Assembly (NCBI GenBank): GCA_040882265.1
Contig: JBBEBO010000155.1
Location: 17,703-81,702 of the forward strand
Origin: Brumimicrobium sp040882265
GTDB lineage: Bacteria; Bacteroidota; Bacteroidia; Flavobacteriales_D; Crocinitomicaceae
Length of the DNA stretch: 64,000 nucleotides
Direction of reading: 5' to 3'
Each line of letters opens with the position of its first letter. Within the stretch, counting starts at the first letter, position 1. This document shows positions 35,054 through 45,782 of this stretch, in pieces. The notes under the pieces are model-generated. The model had not been told where the DNA came from. It did not search any database and was given only the letters and a program-made list of their open reading frames with translations. The position numbers and the translations under genes were made by a program.

Positions 35054-38000
35054 ATGGGGGCTGTTCGCAATTTATTTTTGTTTGGGATTTTCTTCTTCTG
35101 CTGTTTGCTCAATGCTTTCGGACAGGAAGGAAGTTTGCGAATAAAAAAAATCCCAGTTACTTTAGATACAATAGTTTTAGATTCACTTACTATTTTTAAT
35201 ACCAGTTTCCATGCATTTTGTGAAAATGAAGAGATTTCGGATGAAGACTTTTACCTCAATAGCATAACAAAAGAATTTTATTACAAAGGCAAATGTTCAG
35301 ATAGCATTTCCATTTCGTATAGAGTATTCCCAATTGATTTTGATAAATCATATCAGCAAAAGGATACCTCCATAATTTATAAAAACAAAGGTGATGAAAA
35401 AGAGTATTATTTTGATAATACAAGTGAGTCAACTGACTTTTTTGGAGGAAGCAGCATTAAGAAGTCGGGAAGTATTTCTAGAGGAATAGCATTTGGAAAT
35501 AGTCAAGACCTTTCAGTAAATTCAACTTTAAACCTTCAACTTTCAGGAGATATTTCGGAAAACATGAAAATTAAGGCATCAGTAACTGATGACAACTTAC
35601 CGATTCAACCAGACGGAAATACTAATCAGCTACAGGAATTTGACCAAGTTTTTATTCAACTTTATGGAGATCAATACAAAATTATTGCTGGTGATTTTTG
35701 GCTTAAAAAACCTAAAGGTCACTTTATGAATTATAACAAACGTGCTCAAGGATTGTATGGACAGTATAGTTGGAAAAATGATAATGATGGAAAATGGTCA
35801 GTACAGGGAGCTGGTGCTTTATCAAAAGGAAAGTTTGCGAGAAACATTATTCAAGGTGCAGAGGGGAACCAAGGTCCTTACAGGTTAACCGGAAATGAAA
35901 ATGAGCCTTTTATAATGGTTTTATCAGGAACAGAAAAAGTGTATTTAGATGGTAAATTAATGGAACGTGGACAAGAGTATGACTATGTTGTTAACTACAA
36001 TACAGCTGAAATAACATTTACAACAAGACATCAAATCACAAAAGATGTACGGATTGTTGTTGAATTTCAATATACAGATCAAAATTATGCGAGGTCGCTT
36101 TTTCAAGGTGGAACTGAGTATGAAAGCGAAAAGTTTGATTTTTGGTTAAACATGTATTCAGAACAAGATGCCAAAAATCAAACGCTTCAACAAGACTTAA
36201 GTATGAATGATAAAAAACTTCTTACCGAAATTGGTGACAGCTTAGATTTGGCGAGGTCAACATCTATTGACAGTATTGGGTTTGTAAATAATCAAGTCAC
36301 CTATAAGATGGTTGATTCCTTGGGAGCTGACTCTGTTTTGGTGTATAGCGTTAATCCGGATTCCGCATACTATAGAGCTACGTTTACAAATGTAGGTATG
36401 GGAAATGGAGATTATGTTTTTGATAGATTTACAGCTGTAGGTCGGGTTTATAAGTGGGTTGAGCCAGTAAATGGAGAACCACAAGGCGACTTTGCTCCTG
36501 CGAGATTAATTGTTACACCTAAAAAACAATCCATGGTAACAACAGGAGCTGCTTACAGATTTAACAAGAATTTCCAGATACAGACAGAACTAAGTACTTC
36601 AAACAACGACCTGAATACTTTTTCTCGTCATGACAGTGGTGATGATCGGGCTTATGCAAATAATACGAAGCTAAATGGAGTCTTTGATTTAGGAAAGGAC
36701 AGTATTCCCAAATGGCAACTTGAAACTGAAGCAGAGATTGAGTACAGAACAGAGTTTTTTAATCCGATTGAACGTTACCGTGGAGTTGAGTTTGATAGAG
36801 ATTGGAATATTCGTGGAAGAGATTATCAAGGACAACAATTATTAGCCAACTTAAAGGGTGGATTAAGAAATAAAAAATTTGGTATATTAAATATTGAAGG
36901 TCAAAATTTTTCGTTGGGAAATGATTATCAAGGAAATCGCGCTAGATTTTTTGGAGATTGGGATCAGAATGGATTTAAAGCCGATTGGGATGGTAGCTAC
37001 TTAAATGCATCTACAGAAAATGAGAATACATATATTAGGCACGTATCAGATATTTCACAAAAAATTGGAAAAGTAAGAATAGGATTCAAAGATGATCATG
37101 AGCTAAATAGATTTAATTTGGGGGATACTTCATTAAGCACTGATTCATATCAATGGTATGATTGGCAAGTGTATATTACACAAGCAGATTCGTCTGATAA
37201 TTCATTTAAACTTTTTTATAGAGAGCGTTATGATTGGAAAAGCGATACTTCTAGATTGGTAGATGCGGCAAAAGGGCGTAGTATAGGTGCTGAATACAAT
37301 TGGATTACGAATAAAGCTTCTAAATTAAATACAGTTGTAAGTTATCGTACGCTGGATATAAAAGAAGAAGGTTTAATTAATCAAGAACCTGAAAACACAT
37401 TTATTGGAAGAGTAGATTATAGTTTAAAACTTTTAAAGGGAGCACTTACTGCCAATACTTTTTATGAAGTTGGTTCAGGGTTGGAATTAAAAAAAGAATT
37501 TTTATACATTGAAGTTAATGCAGGTCAGGGAGTCTATACATGGATAGATTATAATAATGATGGCGTAAAAGACTTAAATGAATTTGAGGTTGCACAATAT
37601 CAAGATCAAGCAAATTATATTCGTGTGTTTACCCCGAGTAATGAATATGTAAGAACTTACTCAAATGAATTTAATCAAAGTTTATTTTGGCGACCAGAAA
37701 GAATTTGGGCCAGTGAAGAAGGAGTCAAAAAATTTATTTCTAGATTTTCAAATCAAACTCGATTTAGAGTAAATAATAAAACTTCAGACCAAGATGCAAA
37801 TACATACAATCCTTTGTCAAGAGAAGTAGCAGATACAAGTCTTATTAGCTTTAATTCAACTATTAAAAATACACTTTTCTTCAATAGAACAAATAGTATT
37901 TTTGGAGCGGATTATACTTTTTCAGACGCTGGCTCGAAAACACTTTTAGCAAATGGCTTCGATGCAAGATCTAACACTTCTCATGCAATTAACTTTCGTT

Positions 38001-38497
38001 GGAATATAAAAAGGAAGTTTACATTAAAGTCTGAAGGAGAGATTGGCGAAAAAAACTCTTCAGCAGATTATACTACTGGAAGAGATTATGGTATTGATTT
38101 TTATAAAATTGCCCCTTCTATCATTTATCAACCAAACACAAAATTTAGAGTTTCACTAAATGGTCGTTATGAAGATAAAAAAAATCACGCTGATTTTGGT
38201 GGAGAGGTTGCTTTGATTAGAGACTTAGGAATTCAATTTAAGCTTAATCAAGCAGAGAAAGGAAGCCTTCAAGGTGAATTTAAAGCTATAAATATTGCTT
38301 ATGATGGAATAGAGAATAATGCAATAGCATTTGAAATGTTAGAATCACTTCGTCCTGGCAATAATTTTACTTGGAACCTCGGTTATCAAAGAAGTTTATC
38401 TGAAAATTTACAAATTAGCGTGCAATATAATGGTCGAAAATCTGAGGAAAATGATATGATCCACGCTGGTGGAGTTGAAGTGAGGGCGTTTTTCTAA
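35054..38497 (+). CDS. Large outer-membrane beta-barrel protein, unnamed family
   Basis: From the ATG at 35054 the protein has 1147 residues and a good signal peptide (MGAVRNLFLFGIFFFCCLLNAFGQ); an upstream in-frame TTG at 35003 would bury that signal, so I reject it. The sequence is mostly aromatic-rich amphipathic strands ending AFF, typical of a large barrel. Near residues 170-260 is the conserved-looking block KASVTDDNLPIQPDG. Near residue 840 lies DYNNDGVKDLNEFE, with spacing like a calcium-binding EF-hand loop. I do not recognise a named family. A porin or surface-assembly role is inference. Confidence 0.65.
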   Translation: MGAVRNLFLFGIFFFCCLLNAFGQEGSLRIKKIPVTLDTIVLDSLTIFNTSFHAFCENEEISDEDFYLNSITKEFYYKGKCSDSISISYRVFPIDFDKSYQQKDTSIIYKNKGDEKEYYFDNTSESTDFFGGSSIKKSGSISRGIAFGNSQDLSVNSTLNLQLSGDISENMKIKASVTDDNLPIQPDGNTNQLQEFDQVFIQLYGDQYKIIAGDFWLKKPKGHFMNYNKRAQGLYGQYSWKNDNDGKWSVQGAGALSKGKFARNIIQGAEGNQGPYRLTGNENEPFIMVLSGTEKVYLDGKLMERGQEYDYVVNYNTAEITFTTRHQITKDVRIVVEFQYTDQNYARSLFQGGTEYESEKFDFWLNMYSEQDAKNQTLQQDLSMNDKKLLTEIGDSLDLARSTSIDSIGFVNNQVTYKMVDSLGADSVLVYSVNPDSAYYRATFTNVGMGNGDYVFDRFTAVGRVYKWVEPVNGEPQGDFAPARLIVTPKKQSMVTTGAAYRFNKNFQIQTELSTSNNDLNTFSRHDSGDDRAYANNTKLNGVFDLGKDSIPKWQLETEAEIEYRTEFFNPIERYRGVEFDRDWNIRGRDYQGQQLLANLKGGLRNKKFGILNIEGQNFSLGNDYQGNRARFFGDWDQNGFKADWDGSYLNASTENENTYIRHVSDISQKIGKVRIGFKDDHELNRFNLGDTSLSTDSYQWYDWQVYITQADSSDNSFKLFYRERYDWKSDTSRLVDAAKGRSIGAEYNWITNKASKLNTVVSYRTLDIKEEGLINQEPENTFIGRVDYSLKLLKGALTANTFYEVGSGLELKKEFLYIEVNAGQGVYTWIDYNNDGVKDLNEFEVAQYQDQANYIRVFTPSNEYVRTYSNEFNQSLFWRPERIWASEEGVKKFISRFSNQTRFRVNNKTSDQDANTYNPLSREVADTSLISFNSTIKNTLFFNRTNSIFGADYTFSDAGSKTLLANGFDARSNTSHAINFRWNIKRKFTLKSEGEIGEKNSSADYTTGRDYGIDFYKIAPSIIYQPNTKFRVSLNGRYEDKKNHADFGGEVALIRDLGIQFKLNQAEKGSLQGEFKAINIAYDGIENNAIAFEMLESLRPGNNFTWNLGYQRSLSENLQISVQYNGRKSEENDMIHAGGVEVRAFF

Positions 38498-39016
38498 ATT
38501 TCTATGAGCTCAGTAGTTCAGTTCATGAATTTCTTTTTCTGTTTGGGATATTAAATTGGAAAATAAATAATTTTCAATTTAACCTGATTTAGGCACAAAT
38601 TTTCTTTTCCAAAACCTAACTGCTGTTTCTTGGAAATAATTAAAATTTCACAAACCACTTGGACGAACATTTTTGGATTGCAGATAAAGAATGATGTTGT
38701 ATCTTGTTCATTATTCATTGATTGAGTCTTTTGTTATGTATTTTCCTTTAGTTTATCATTGATTAAATCACTGGTCAGTGTAAGTTAATACCAATATTTT
38801 GATGAATTTGATAGAGAAAAAAAACAAGGAGATCAGATTTCGTTTTATATTTGGAAGCAATAATAGACCTTTCACATTTAAATGTTAAAAAGTTTATGAT
38901 AATTAATTTAAATGTTAAAAAGATTCCTAAAATGGCAACCAAATGAAAATGAACATCGTATTAAATCATACAAGACACGCATACAGACGTTAAATACTTA
39001 ATTAAATCTGCTCATT
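38498..39016. other. Intergenic region, no gene seen
   Basis: The 519 bp hold no convincing reading frame. A 16-bp direct repeat, TTTAAATGTTAAAAAG, occurs at 38877 and 38907, about 110-140 bp before the start of the adhesin gene, so a regulatory role is possible. Confidence 0.4.
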
Positions 39017-42000
39017 ATGAAACTATTTAAACATACTTTACTATTATTTGCACTCACACTAAGCTTTGTGTTCTTACCTTCGAATAAAGCCAGTGCAACA
39101 CACGTTGCGGGGGGGTATATTCAATTTCAATGTACTGGAACTCCTGGTCAATACATCGTAAGTTTATATTTATACAGAGATTGTAGTGGTACCACATTAT
39201 GGAATAATTATAATGTCAATTTTTCCAATGATTGTGGGCTTAATAATTTTAATGCAAATTTAGCATTAGCTTCTTCTCAAGAAGTTTCTCAGATTTGTCC
39301 CCAACAAGCAAACAATACAACATGTAGCGGAGGCACTTTGCCAGGTTATGAAGAGTACATATATACAGCAACTGTAAATTTAGGTGATTGTGATACTTGG
39401 ACGGCTTCTTATAATTTATGTTGTAGAAATACGACTAACAACCTACAAGGTCAACAAAATTTTGGTATTTCAACAGAACTAAATACAGCTACTGACAATT
39501 GTAATGACTCCCCACAAGTTTCAGCGCAACCAGAGCCTTATGTTTGTTTAAATCAACCAGTATCTTATAACTTAGGTGCGGTTGAACCTGATGGAGATTC
39601 TCTTTCTTATGCTTTAGTTTCTGCTCAAACAAATGTTGGACAAGCAAATTATAACGCACCATATAATGGAGGAACACCAATGGCGGGGGTTAATATTGAT
39701 CCTGTTACTGGTACAGTTACTTATACACCAACGATTCAAGGTGCGTGGATCTTTGTTATTGAGGTGACGGAATTTAACGATGATGGAGATGTTGTAAGTG
39801 TTACAAATTATGAATACCAAACCTTTGTTGAAGTATGTAATAATACTCCTCCTCAACCACCTGATGCTATACCAGGAGGTGGTGTGACAAATGTTTCTGG
39901 TAGTATTGTTCAAAATGGACCCAATAGTTTAACATTGTGTCAAGGATTTCAAGGTTGTTTTGATGTAGTTTTTACGGATCCTGATGCAGGAGATATACTT
40001 GATGTCCAGTCAAATTTGGCAAGTGTCCTCCCAGGTGCTACTATAACTGAAACAGGTACAAATCCAGTTACAGTGTCTGTTTGTTGGACGCCAGTTACAA
40101 CTTCTGGTACTGTGACTTTAAGCTTTTTAGTTGAAGATGATGCTTGTCCTATTGTCGGCCAAAATAATTATGCAGCATCGATTAATGTGGTAAACCCAGG
40201 TGTTCCGAGCGTTACAACTACTACTGAAGCCTGTGGTGGTACTGATGAAGGTACTGCGACAATTACAATGGCTGGAGGAGAAACGCCTTTTACATATAAT
40301 ATAGCAGGACCAGTAAATGACTCCAATGGAAGTGGTTTCTTTGATGATTTACCTCCAGGAAACTATACCTACACTGTAAATACCGGTGGAGGCTGTGATG
40401 TAGATGGTACTTTTGTGATTGATCCAGGTCCGCCGATGCCTGTAACAGTTACTTCTAATGAGGTAAGTTGTAATGGTGATTGTGATGGTAGTGCAACAGC
40501 TACTCCAACTGGAGGGACTGCACCTTATACATATATTTGGGAACAAGGAGGAACTGCAATAGGGCAGAATACACAAACAGCTTCAAATCTATGTGAAGGA
40601 ACTTACGAAGTTACTGTAATTGATAACGCAGGATGTGAAACCGAAGAATCAATTGACGTTGATGAACCACCTGTATTAAGCGGTAATTTAACGCCAACAG
40701 AAGCTACATGTAATGGAGACTGTGACGGAGAGGTTGAAGTTATAAACGTTGCTGGAGGAACAACTCCATATCAATATAATATTAATAATGGTGCTAATCA
40801 AGGAGGGACAACTTTCACTGGGTTGTGTGAAGGAGCTCATGATGTAGAGATCGTTGACGATAATGGTTGTACATTACCTTTAAGTACAAATGTTAACGAA
40901 CCAACTCCTCTTTCAGTTAATGTAACTGGAACTACAGATGCAACTTGTGGTTCAAATAACGGTACAATTACTGTTAACGGTGCTGGTGGAACTGGCCCTT
41001 ATGAATATTCTGCTGGTGGTCCAAATCAAACAGCTACAACAATTGATAATTTAGCCCCAGGTACTTATACGATCACAATTACGGATGATAATAATTGTAC
41101 TGCAACAACAACTGCTAATATTGGCACTGTCGCTGCACCAACAGCTTTTGTTGATAATCAGGAAGACTTAAATTGCTTTGGTGGTAATAGTGGGTCTGTT
41201 ATAATAGGTACAACAGGCGCTGATGCACCAATCACGTATACTCTAGGTGGTACGGGACAAGCTTCAAATAGTTTTACAGGATTGACTGCGGGAAGTTATA
41301 CTGTTGATATTCTAGATGGAAATGGTTGTGCTGCATCGGTTAATTTTACAATTAATGAACCTTCTGTTCTTACATATAACACTACAGCAACCCCAGCATC
41401 ATGTAATGGTGTATGTGATGGAGAAATTGATATTACTGCAAGTGGAGGAACGCCTCCATACGAATACTCTTCAGATAATGGATTGTCTTTCTCGACTAAT
41501 AATCCTTTAACAGGACTGTGTGCAGGCAATGTTAATGTTGTAGTTAGAGATGATGAAGGATGTCTTTCTAACTCTACTGTTAATATTACAGAACCTACTG
41601 CACTATCTGCAACCTTTACTAATACAGATCCACTTTGTGAAGGATCTTGTGATGGAGAAATTGATGTTAATGCTAATGGTGGGAGTGCACCTTATTCTTA
41701 TTCAGTTAATGGAGGTGGATTACAAGCGAGTAATATTTTAACGGGTTTGTGTGCAGATAATCATGACGTAATTGTTGAAGATGACAATGGTTGTGAATTT
41801 TTATCAACCGAAGTTTTAACAGATCCTCCTGGGATCGATATAGACTCAATATCAATGAGTCCTTCTAATTGTGGATTTAATAATGGTGAACTGGAGGTAG
41901 AAGCTACGGGTGTTAACCCACCATTTCAATATTCTAGTAATGGTGGTGCAAATCAACCAACAGGATTTTATACTAACATGTTAGCGGGAGGATATAATAT

Positions 42001-45000
42001 CATTGTAACTGATGATATCGGTTGTCAAGATTCAGCTTTCTTCGGGATTAACGATATTGAAATGGATGGAGAACTTGTGGCACAAACTGATGTTTCTTGT
42101 TTCGGTGGTAGTGATGGTACAGTCGAAGTAAACAACTTGGCAGGTGCCGCTCCAATTTCTTTTGAGTTAGATAATAGTGGTATTACTCAAACCAACGGAA
42201 ACTTTAACGGATTATCTGAAGGTAGTCATATCGTTACTATTTATGATGCAGGTCTTTGTATCTATACAGTTCCGTTTACGATTAATCAACCAGATGAGAT
42301 AGACTTTGATACTGACGTTGAAGATGTTGTCTGTGATGGTGGATCAACAGGGGAAATTGAATTTACTAATGTCACAGGTGGAGTTGGTGGATATCAATAC
42401 AGTATTGATGGCGGATTTGTCTTTCAAGCAAATCCAGTTTTTACTGGTCTTGCTGCTGGTACATATAACTTAATGGTTATAGATGGAAACAATTGTCCAG
42501 TGAATGGAACTGTAGATATAGATGAAGCACCACCTATTACTTATACTAATAATATTTTTGATCTATCATGTAATGGAGATAATTCTGGAGCGATTCAAAT
42601 CGTTGCAAATGGAGGTACAGGTGCTTACACATACAGTAATGATGATGGAGTAAACTTCCAAGCGGCGAGCAGTTTTGCTGGTCTAGCTGCAGGAGATTAT
42701 GATTTGGTGGTTCAAGATGCAGAGGGTTGTGAAGTTGAACAAACAGTTACTGTCGTTGAACCAGATCCTCTAACAGCAACTTATGTTACAACTGACGCTT
42801 TGTGTAATGGTGATTGTGACGGTGAACTTGATATTACCGCAAATGGAGGAACTACTCCTTATGTTTATAGTATTGATAATGGAAATACTTTAACTTCAAA
42901 CTCAAATATTATTGGTATTTGCGCAAGTACTTTTACTGCTGTAGTTGAAGACGATCATGGATGTACTATTGATTCAGACGAGACTATAGGAGAGCCAACA
43001 GAAGTAACATTTACTTCTACTGAGGTGCCTTCAACATGTAGTGACCCAAATGGAGAAATTGATATTGTTGCAAATGGTGGTACACCAGGCTATACTTATA
43101 GCATTGATAACGGTAATACTTTTGATCCAGGAGATAACTTTAATGGTTTGACTGCTGGTACTTACGATATAGTAGTTGAAGATCAAAATAATTGTCCTGC
43201 TAATGGGTCGCAGGTTGTTACTGATGAAGCTTCTCCTGAAATAGACAATTTATCTGGAACGGATCCTTTTTGTAACGCTTCAGCAGATGGTGAGATAGAT
43301 GTAACGGCTTCTGGAGGAACTGGTGCTTTATCTTATTCTTTAGATGCAGGTGCGCCTCAAGCAAGTAATGTCTTTACGGGATTAACTGCTGGTACATATA
43401 CGATAACTGTTGAAGATGCTAACGGATGTACAGACTCTGAAGATATTACTTTAGATGAGCCAGACGTATTGACATTTACTTCAGCTGGGACAGATTTATC
43501 TTGTTTTCAAAATTCAACAGGTAGCATTTCTGTAACTGCAAATGGAGGAACTCCAGCTTATCAGTATTCTTTTGATAATGGAACGAGCTTTGGATCGTCA
43601 CCTTCTAATAACTTCATCGCTGCTGGTACTTACGATATAGTTGTTGAAGATAATAAAGGATGTCAAGCTACGGGTACAGAAACTATAAATGAACCGCCAT
43701 TGTTAGAGTTTGATAATATTACTTCTGTTGATGCATCTTGTAATAGTTTCTGTGATGGATCTATTGAGTTAGATGTAATTGGTGGATTTGCTCCATATTC
43801 GTATGATTGGGATCAAGGTGTAGCTGGAGCGAATGACGATGAAGCTATTGGTTTATGCGCTGGAAACTACGGTTTCATCGTGACAGACGGTAATGGCTGT
43901 ACAATTGCTGATGATGCAACAATCGATGAGCCTGATTCTGTTGAAATTGATAATATCATTACCTCTAACGTAGTTTGTCATGGTGATTGTGATGGGTCAA
44001 TTGAGATAATTGCACCTACAGGTACTCAGTTCTCTATAGATGATGGTGTGAACTTCCAAGCTTCAAATATATTTCCTAATTTGTGTGACGGTGATTACGA
44101 AATTGTCGTAGAAGATGCAGATGGTTGTAAAGTTGAGGATGATGCTAATATTTGGCAAGCAGATCCTATTACACTTGAGTTAACTGATGATACAACTGTT
44201 TGTTATGGTTATAATTATCAGCTTGTTGCGATTGGTGAAGGTGGTATACAGCCTTATACTTTCCAATGGAGTGAAGGAACAACTACTGAAGACACTTTGG
44301 ATATTCTTAACGAAGAAACAGAAACGTATACAGTTGATATTTTTGATGATAATGGATGTACAGTTCCTCAAGAGTCTGTAACTGTAACGGTTATACCTTT
44401 ACTTGATATTGATGTTTTTGCTGATACGACTATATGTCCTGGTGGTGATGCGGTTTTAACAGCAGAAGGGATTGATGGTTTGCCTAATTATGAATATACT
44501 TGGAATAATGGAGAAACAGGGGCTTCAATAACTGTATCTCCAGAATCTATTACTTCGTACACAGCTACAGTAACTGACGAATGTCAAGATAACGCATCTG
44601 CAGATGCAACAGTTGATTTGTACGACTTACCAACAGTTTCATTCGAAGGGGATGAATTAGTGGGTTGTGTTCCACATACGGTTAATTTCACAAATACAAC
44701 AGATGAAAATCAAGTAGGTGATGATTGTTACTGGACTATTAATGGTGAAGATATACAAGGATGTGATGAAATTTCGTATGAGTTTAATTCACCTTTCTGT
44801 TATGATGTCTCTCTAACTGTTACGTCTCCAGAAGGATGTGTGAATGACACAACGTATTCTGAATACATTTGTATAGATGCAGATCCGATTGCTAATTTTG
44901 TTTTTAATCCAGACAGACCAACAACTGTGGATAATATAGTTGACTTCACAAACACTTCAAATAATGCAGTAGATTATAATTGGTCTTTCCAAGGTCATGG

Positions 45001-45421
45001 TTCAACAAATGAAGTAAATCCTTCGATTGAATTTGATGATATAACTAAAGCCCAAGATATTACAATTTGTTTAGAAGCAATTTCAGAATATGGTTGTGTA
45101 GATGAGATTTGTACTGATATTACTATTTACGACGAGTTTGTATTGTATGTACCAAATACATTTACTCCAGATAATGATCAGTTTAATCCTGAGTTTGTTC
45201 CACAAATGCCTCCTGCTGCTGATATTAAAGAATATCAGTTGATTATCTTTAACAGATGGGGAGAGATTCTTTTTGAGTCTCATAACCAGTATGTTGGATG
45301 GGATGGAACATATGGTGGAAACATTGTAAAAGACGGAACATATATTTGGCAAATAAAAGTTTTAGAAGGATCAAATGACAATGAAAGAGAATTCACAGGG
45401 CATGTTAATATCCTTAGATAA
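39017..45421 (+). CDS. Giant SprB-repeat adhesin with gliding-motility C-terminal domain (T9SS substrate)
   Basis: The 2134-residue protein has a signal peptide (ending SNKASA), a start region beginning THVAGGYIQ that is common in such proteins, and a cysteine-rich N-terminal domain. Seventeen SprB repeats of about 70-75 residues follow (DNA 40201 to about 44160), each with a core like GGTPPYEYS...GNGC. PKD-like domains come next, and the last 90 residues (VPNTFTPDNDQFNPEF, FNRWGEILFES) are the gliding-motility-associated C-terminal (type B) sorting domain. It should be exported by T9SS and displayed as an adhesin for gliding or attachment. A strong terminator lies 29 bp downstream, so it is a single-gene unit. 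Confidence 0.9.
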   Translation: MKLFKHTLLLFALTLSFVFLPSNKASATHVAGGYIQFQCTGTPGQYIVSLYLYRDCSGTTLWNNYNVNFSNDCGLNNFNANLALASSQEVSQICPQQANNTTCSGGTLPGYEEYIYTATVNLGDCDTWTASYNLCCRNTTNNLQGQQNFGISTELNTATDNCNDSPQVSAQPEPYVCLNQPVSYNLGAVEPDGDSLSYALVSAQTNVGQANYNAPYNGGTPMAGVNIDPVTGTVTYTPTIQGAWIFVIEVTEFNDDGDVVSVTNYEYQTFVEVCNNTPPQPPDAIPGGGVTNVSGSIVQNGPNSLTLCQGFQGCFDVVFTDPDAGDILDVQSNLASVLPGATITETGTNPVTVSVCWTPVTTSGTVTLSFLVEDDACPIVGQNNYAASINVVNPGVPSVTTTTEACGGTDEGTATITMAGGETPFTYNIAGPVNDSNGSGFFDDLPPGNYTYTVNTGGGCDVDGTFVIDPGPPMPVTVTSNEVSCNGDCDGSATATPTGGTAPYTYIWEQGGTAIGQNTQTASNLCEGTYEVTVIDNAGCETEESIDVDEPPVLSGNLTPTEATCNGDCDGEVEVINVAGGTTPYQYNINNGANQGGTTFTGLCEGAHDVEIVDDNGCTLPLSTNVNEPTPLSVNVTGTTDATCGSNNGTITVNGAGGTGPYEYSAGGPNQTATTIDNLAPGTYTITITDDNNCTATTTANIGTVAAPTAFVDNQEDLNCFGGNSGSVIIGTTGADAPITYTLGGTGQASNSFTGLTAGSYTVDILDGNGCAASVNFTINEPSVLTYNTTATPASCNGVCDGEIDITASGGTPPYEYSSDNGLSFSTNNPLTGLCAGNVNVVVRDDEGCLSNSTVNITEPTALSATFTNTDPLCEGSCDGEIDVNANGGSAPYSYSVNGGGLQASNILTGLCADNHDVIVEDDNGCEFLSTEVLTDPPGIDIDSISMSPSNCGFNNGELEVEATGVNPPFQYSSNGGANQPTGFYTNMLAGGYNIIVTDDIGCQDSAFFGINDIEMDGELVAQTDVSCFGGSDGTVEVNNLAGAAPISFELDNSGITQTNGNFNGLSEGSHIVTIYDAGLCIYTVPFTINQPDEIDFDTDVEDVVCDGGSTGEIEFTNVTGGVGGYQYSIDGGFVFQANPVFTGLAAGTYNLMVIDGNNCPVNGTVDIDEAPPITYTNNIFDLSCNGDNSGAIQIVANGGTGAYTYSNDDGVNFQAASSFAGLAAGDYDLVVQDAEGCEVEQTVTVVEPDPLTATYVTTDALCNGDCDGELDITANGGTTPYVYSIDNGNTLTSNSNIIGICASTFTAVVEDDHGCTIDSDETIGEPTEVTFTSTEVPSTCSDPNGEIDIVANGGTPGYTYSIDNGNTFDPGDNFNGLTAGTYDIVVEDQNNCPANGSQVVTDEASPEIDNLSGTDPFCNASADGEIDVTASGGTGALSYSLDAGAPQASNVFTGLTAGTYTITVEDANGCTDSEDITLDEPDVLTFTSAGTDLSCFQNSTGSISVTANGGTPAYQYSFDNGTSFGSSPSNNFIAAGTYDIVVEDNKGCQATGTETINEPPLLEFDNITSVDASCNSFCDGSIELDVIGGFAPYSYDWDQGVAGANDDEAIGLCAGNYGFIVTDGNGCTIADDATIDEPDSVEIDNIITSNVVCHGDCDGSIEIIAPTGTQFSIDDGVNFQASNIFPNLCDGDYEIVVEDADGCKVEDDANIWQADPITLELTDDTTVCYGYNYQLVAIGEGGIQPYTFQWSEGTTTEDTLDILNEETETYTVDIFDDNGCTVPQESVTVTVIPLLDIDVFADTTICPGGDAVLTAEGIDGLPNYEYTWNNGETGASITVSPESITSYTATVTDECQDNASADATVDLYDLPTVSFEGDELVGCVPHTVNFTNTTDENQVGDDCYWTINGEDIQGCDEISYEFNSPFCYDVSLTVTSPEGCVNDTTYSEYICIDADPIANFVFNPDRPTTVDNIVDFTNTSNNAVDYNWSFQGHGSTNEVNPSIEFDDITKAQDITICLEAISEYGCVDEICTDITIYDEFVLYVPNTFTPDNDQFNPEFVPQMPPAADIKEYQLIIFNRWGEILFESHNQYVGWDGTYGGNIVKDGTYIWQIKVLEGSNDNEREFTGHVNILR
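40201..44160 (+). repeat. SprB repeat array, 17 units
   Basis: Seventeen tandem protein repeats of about 70-75 residues, diverged at DNA level. Seven units carry the extra cysteine pair CxxxC ... LCxG, ten carry neither. Confidence 0.85.
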
Positions 45422-45449
45422 ACGTTGAGACATATTGAGGGAAATACTT

Positions 45450-45491
45450 ATCGATAACTACATTATTTTATGTAGTTATCGATTTTTTTTT
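45450..45491 (+). terminator. Strong Rho-independent terminator after the adhesin gene
   Basis: Perfect 14-bp stem, ATCGATAACTACAT (45450-45463) with its complement (45470-45483), a 6-nt loop and nine T. Confidence 0.85.
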
Positions 45492-45782
45492 CAACAATGT
45501 ACAACTGTTTTGTTTTTTTCTTCGTCTAAAGAAGTAAGTGATTGAGATATGCTTTTAAATACTGCTACAATTTTTAAAACTAATTTTTAAAGCTAATATC
45601 TCATTATAAGCAAATTGTATTCAATGTTGGATGAATTATATTTTTCTTTGAAAACTAGAACATTTTCTAAGGAAGATTTTGTTAAATTAGGTGTTTGTAT
45701 TTGTCATTTCAAATATATTAAAACCACAAAAGAAACTTTGTAACTTTAAGTATAGTTGCTACGTAATAATAAACCACTTGTT

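Noticed and set aside
39614..40576. Minus-strand reading frames of 60-100 codons in the adhesin gene
   Set aside because: They lie opposite clear SprB coding sequence, are rich in Ile, Cys and Ser from antisense repeat codons, and have no domain.
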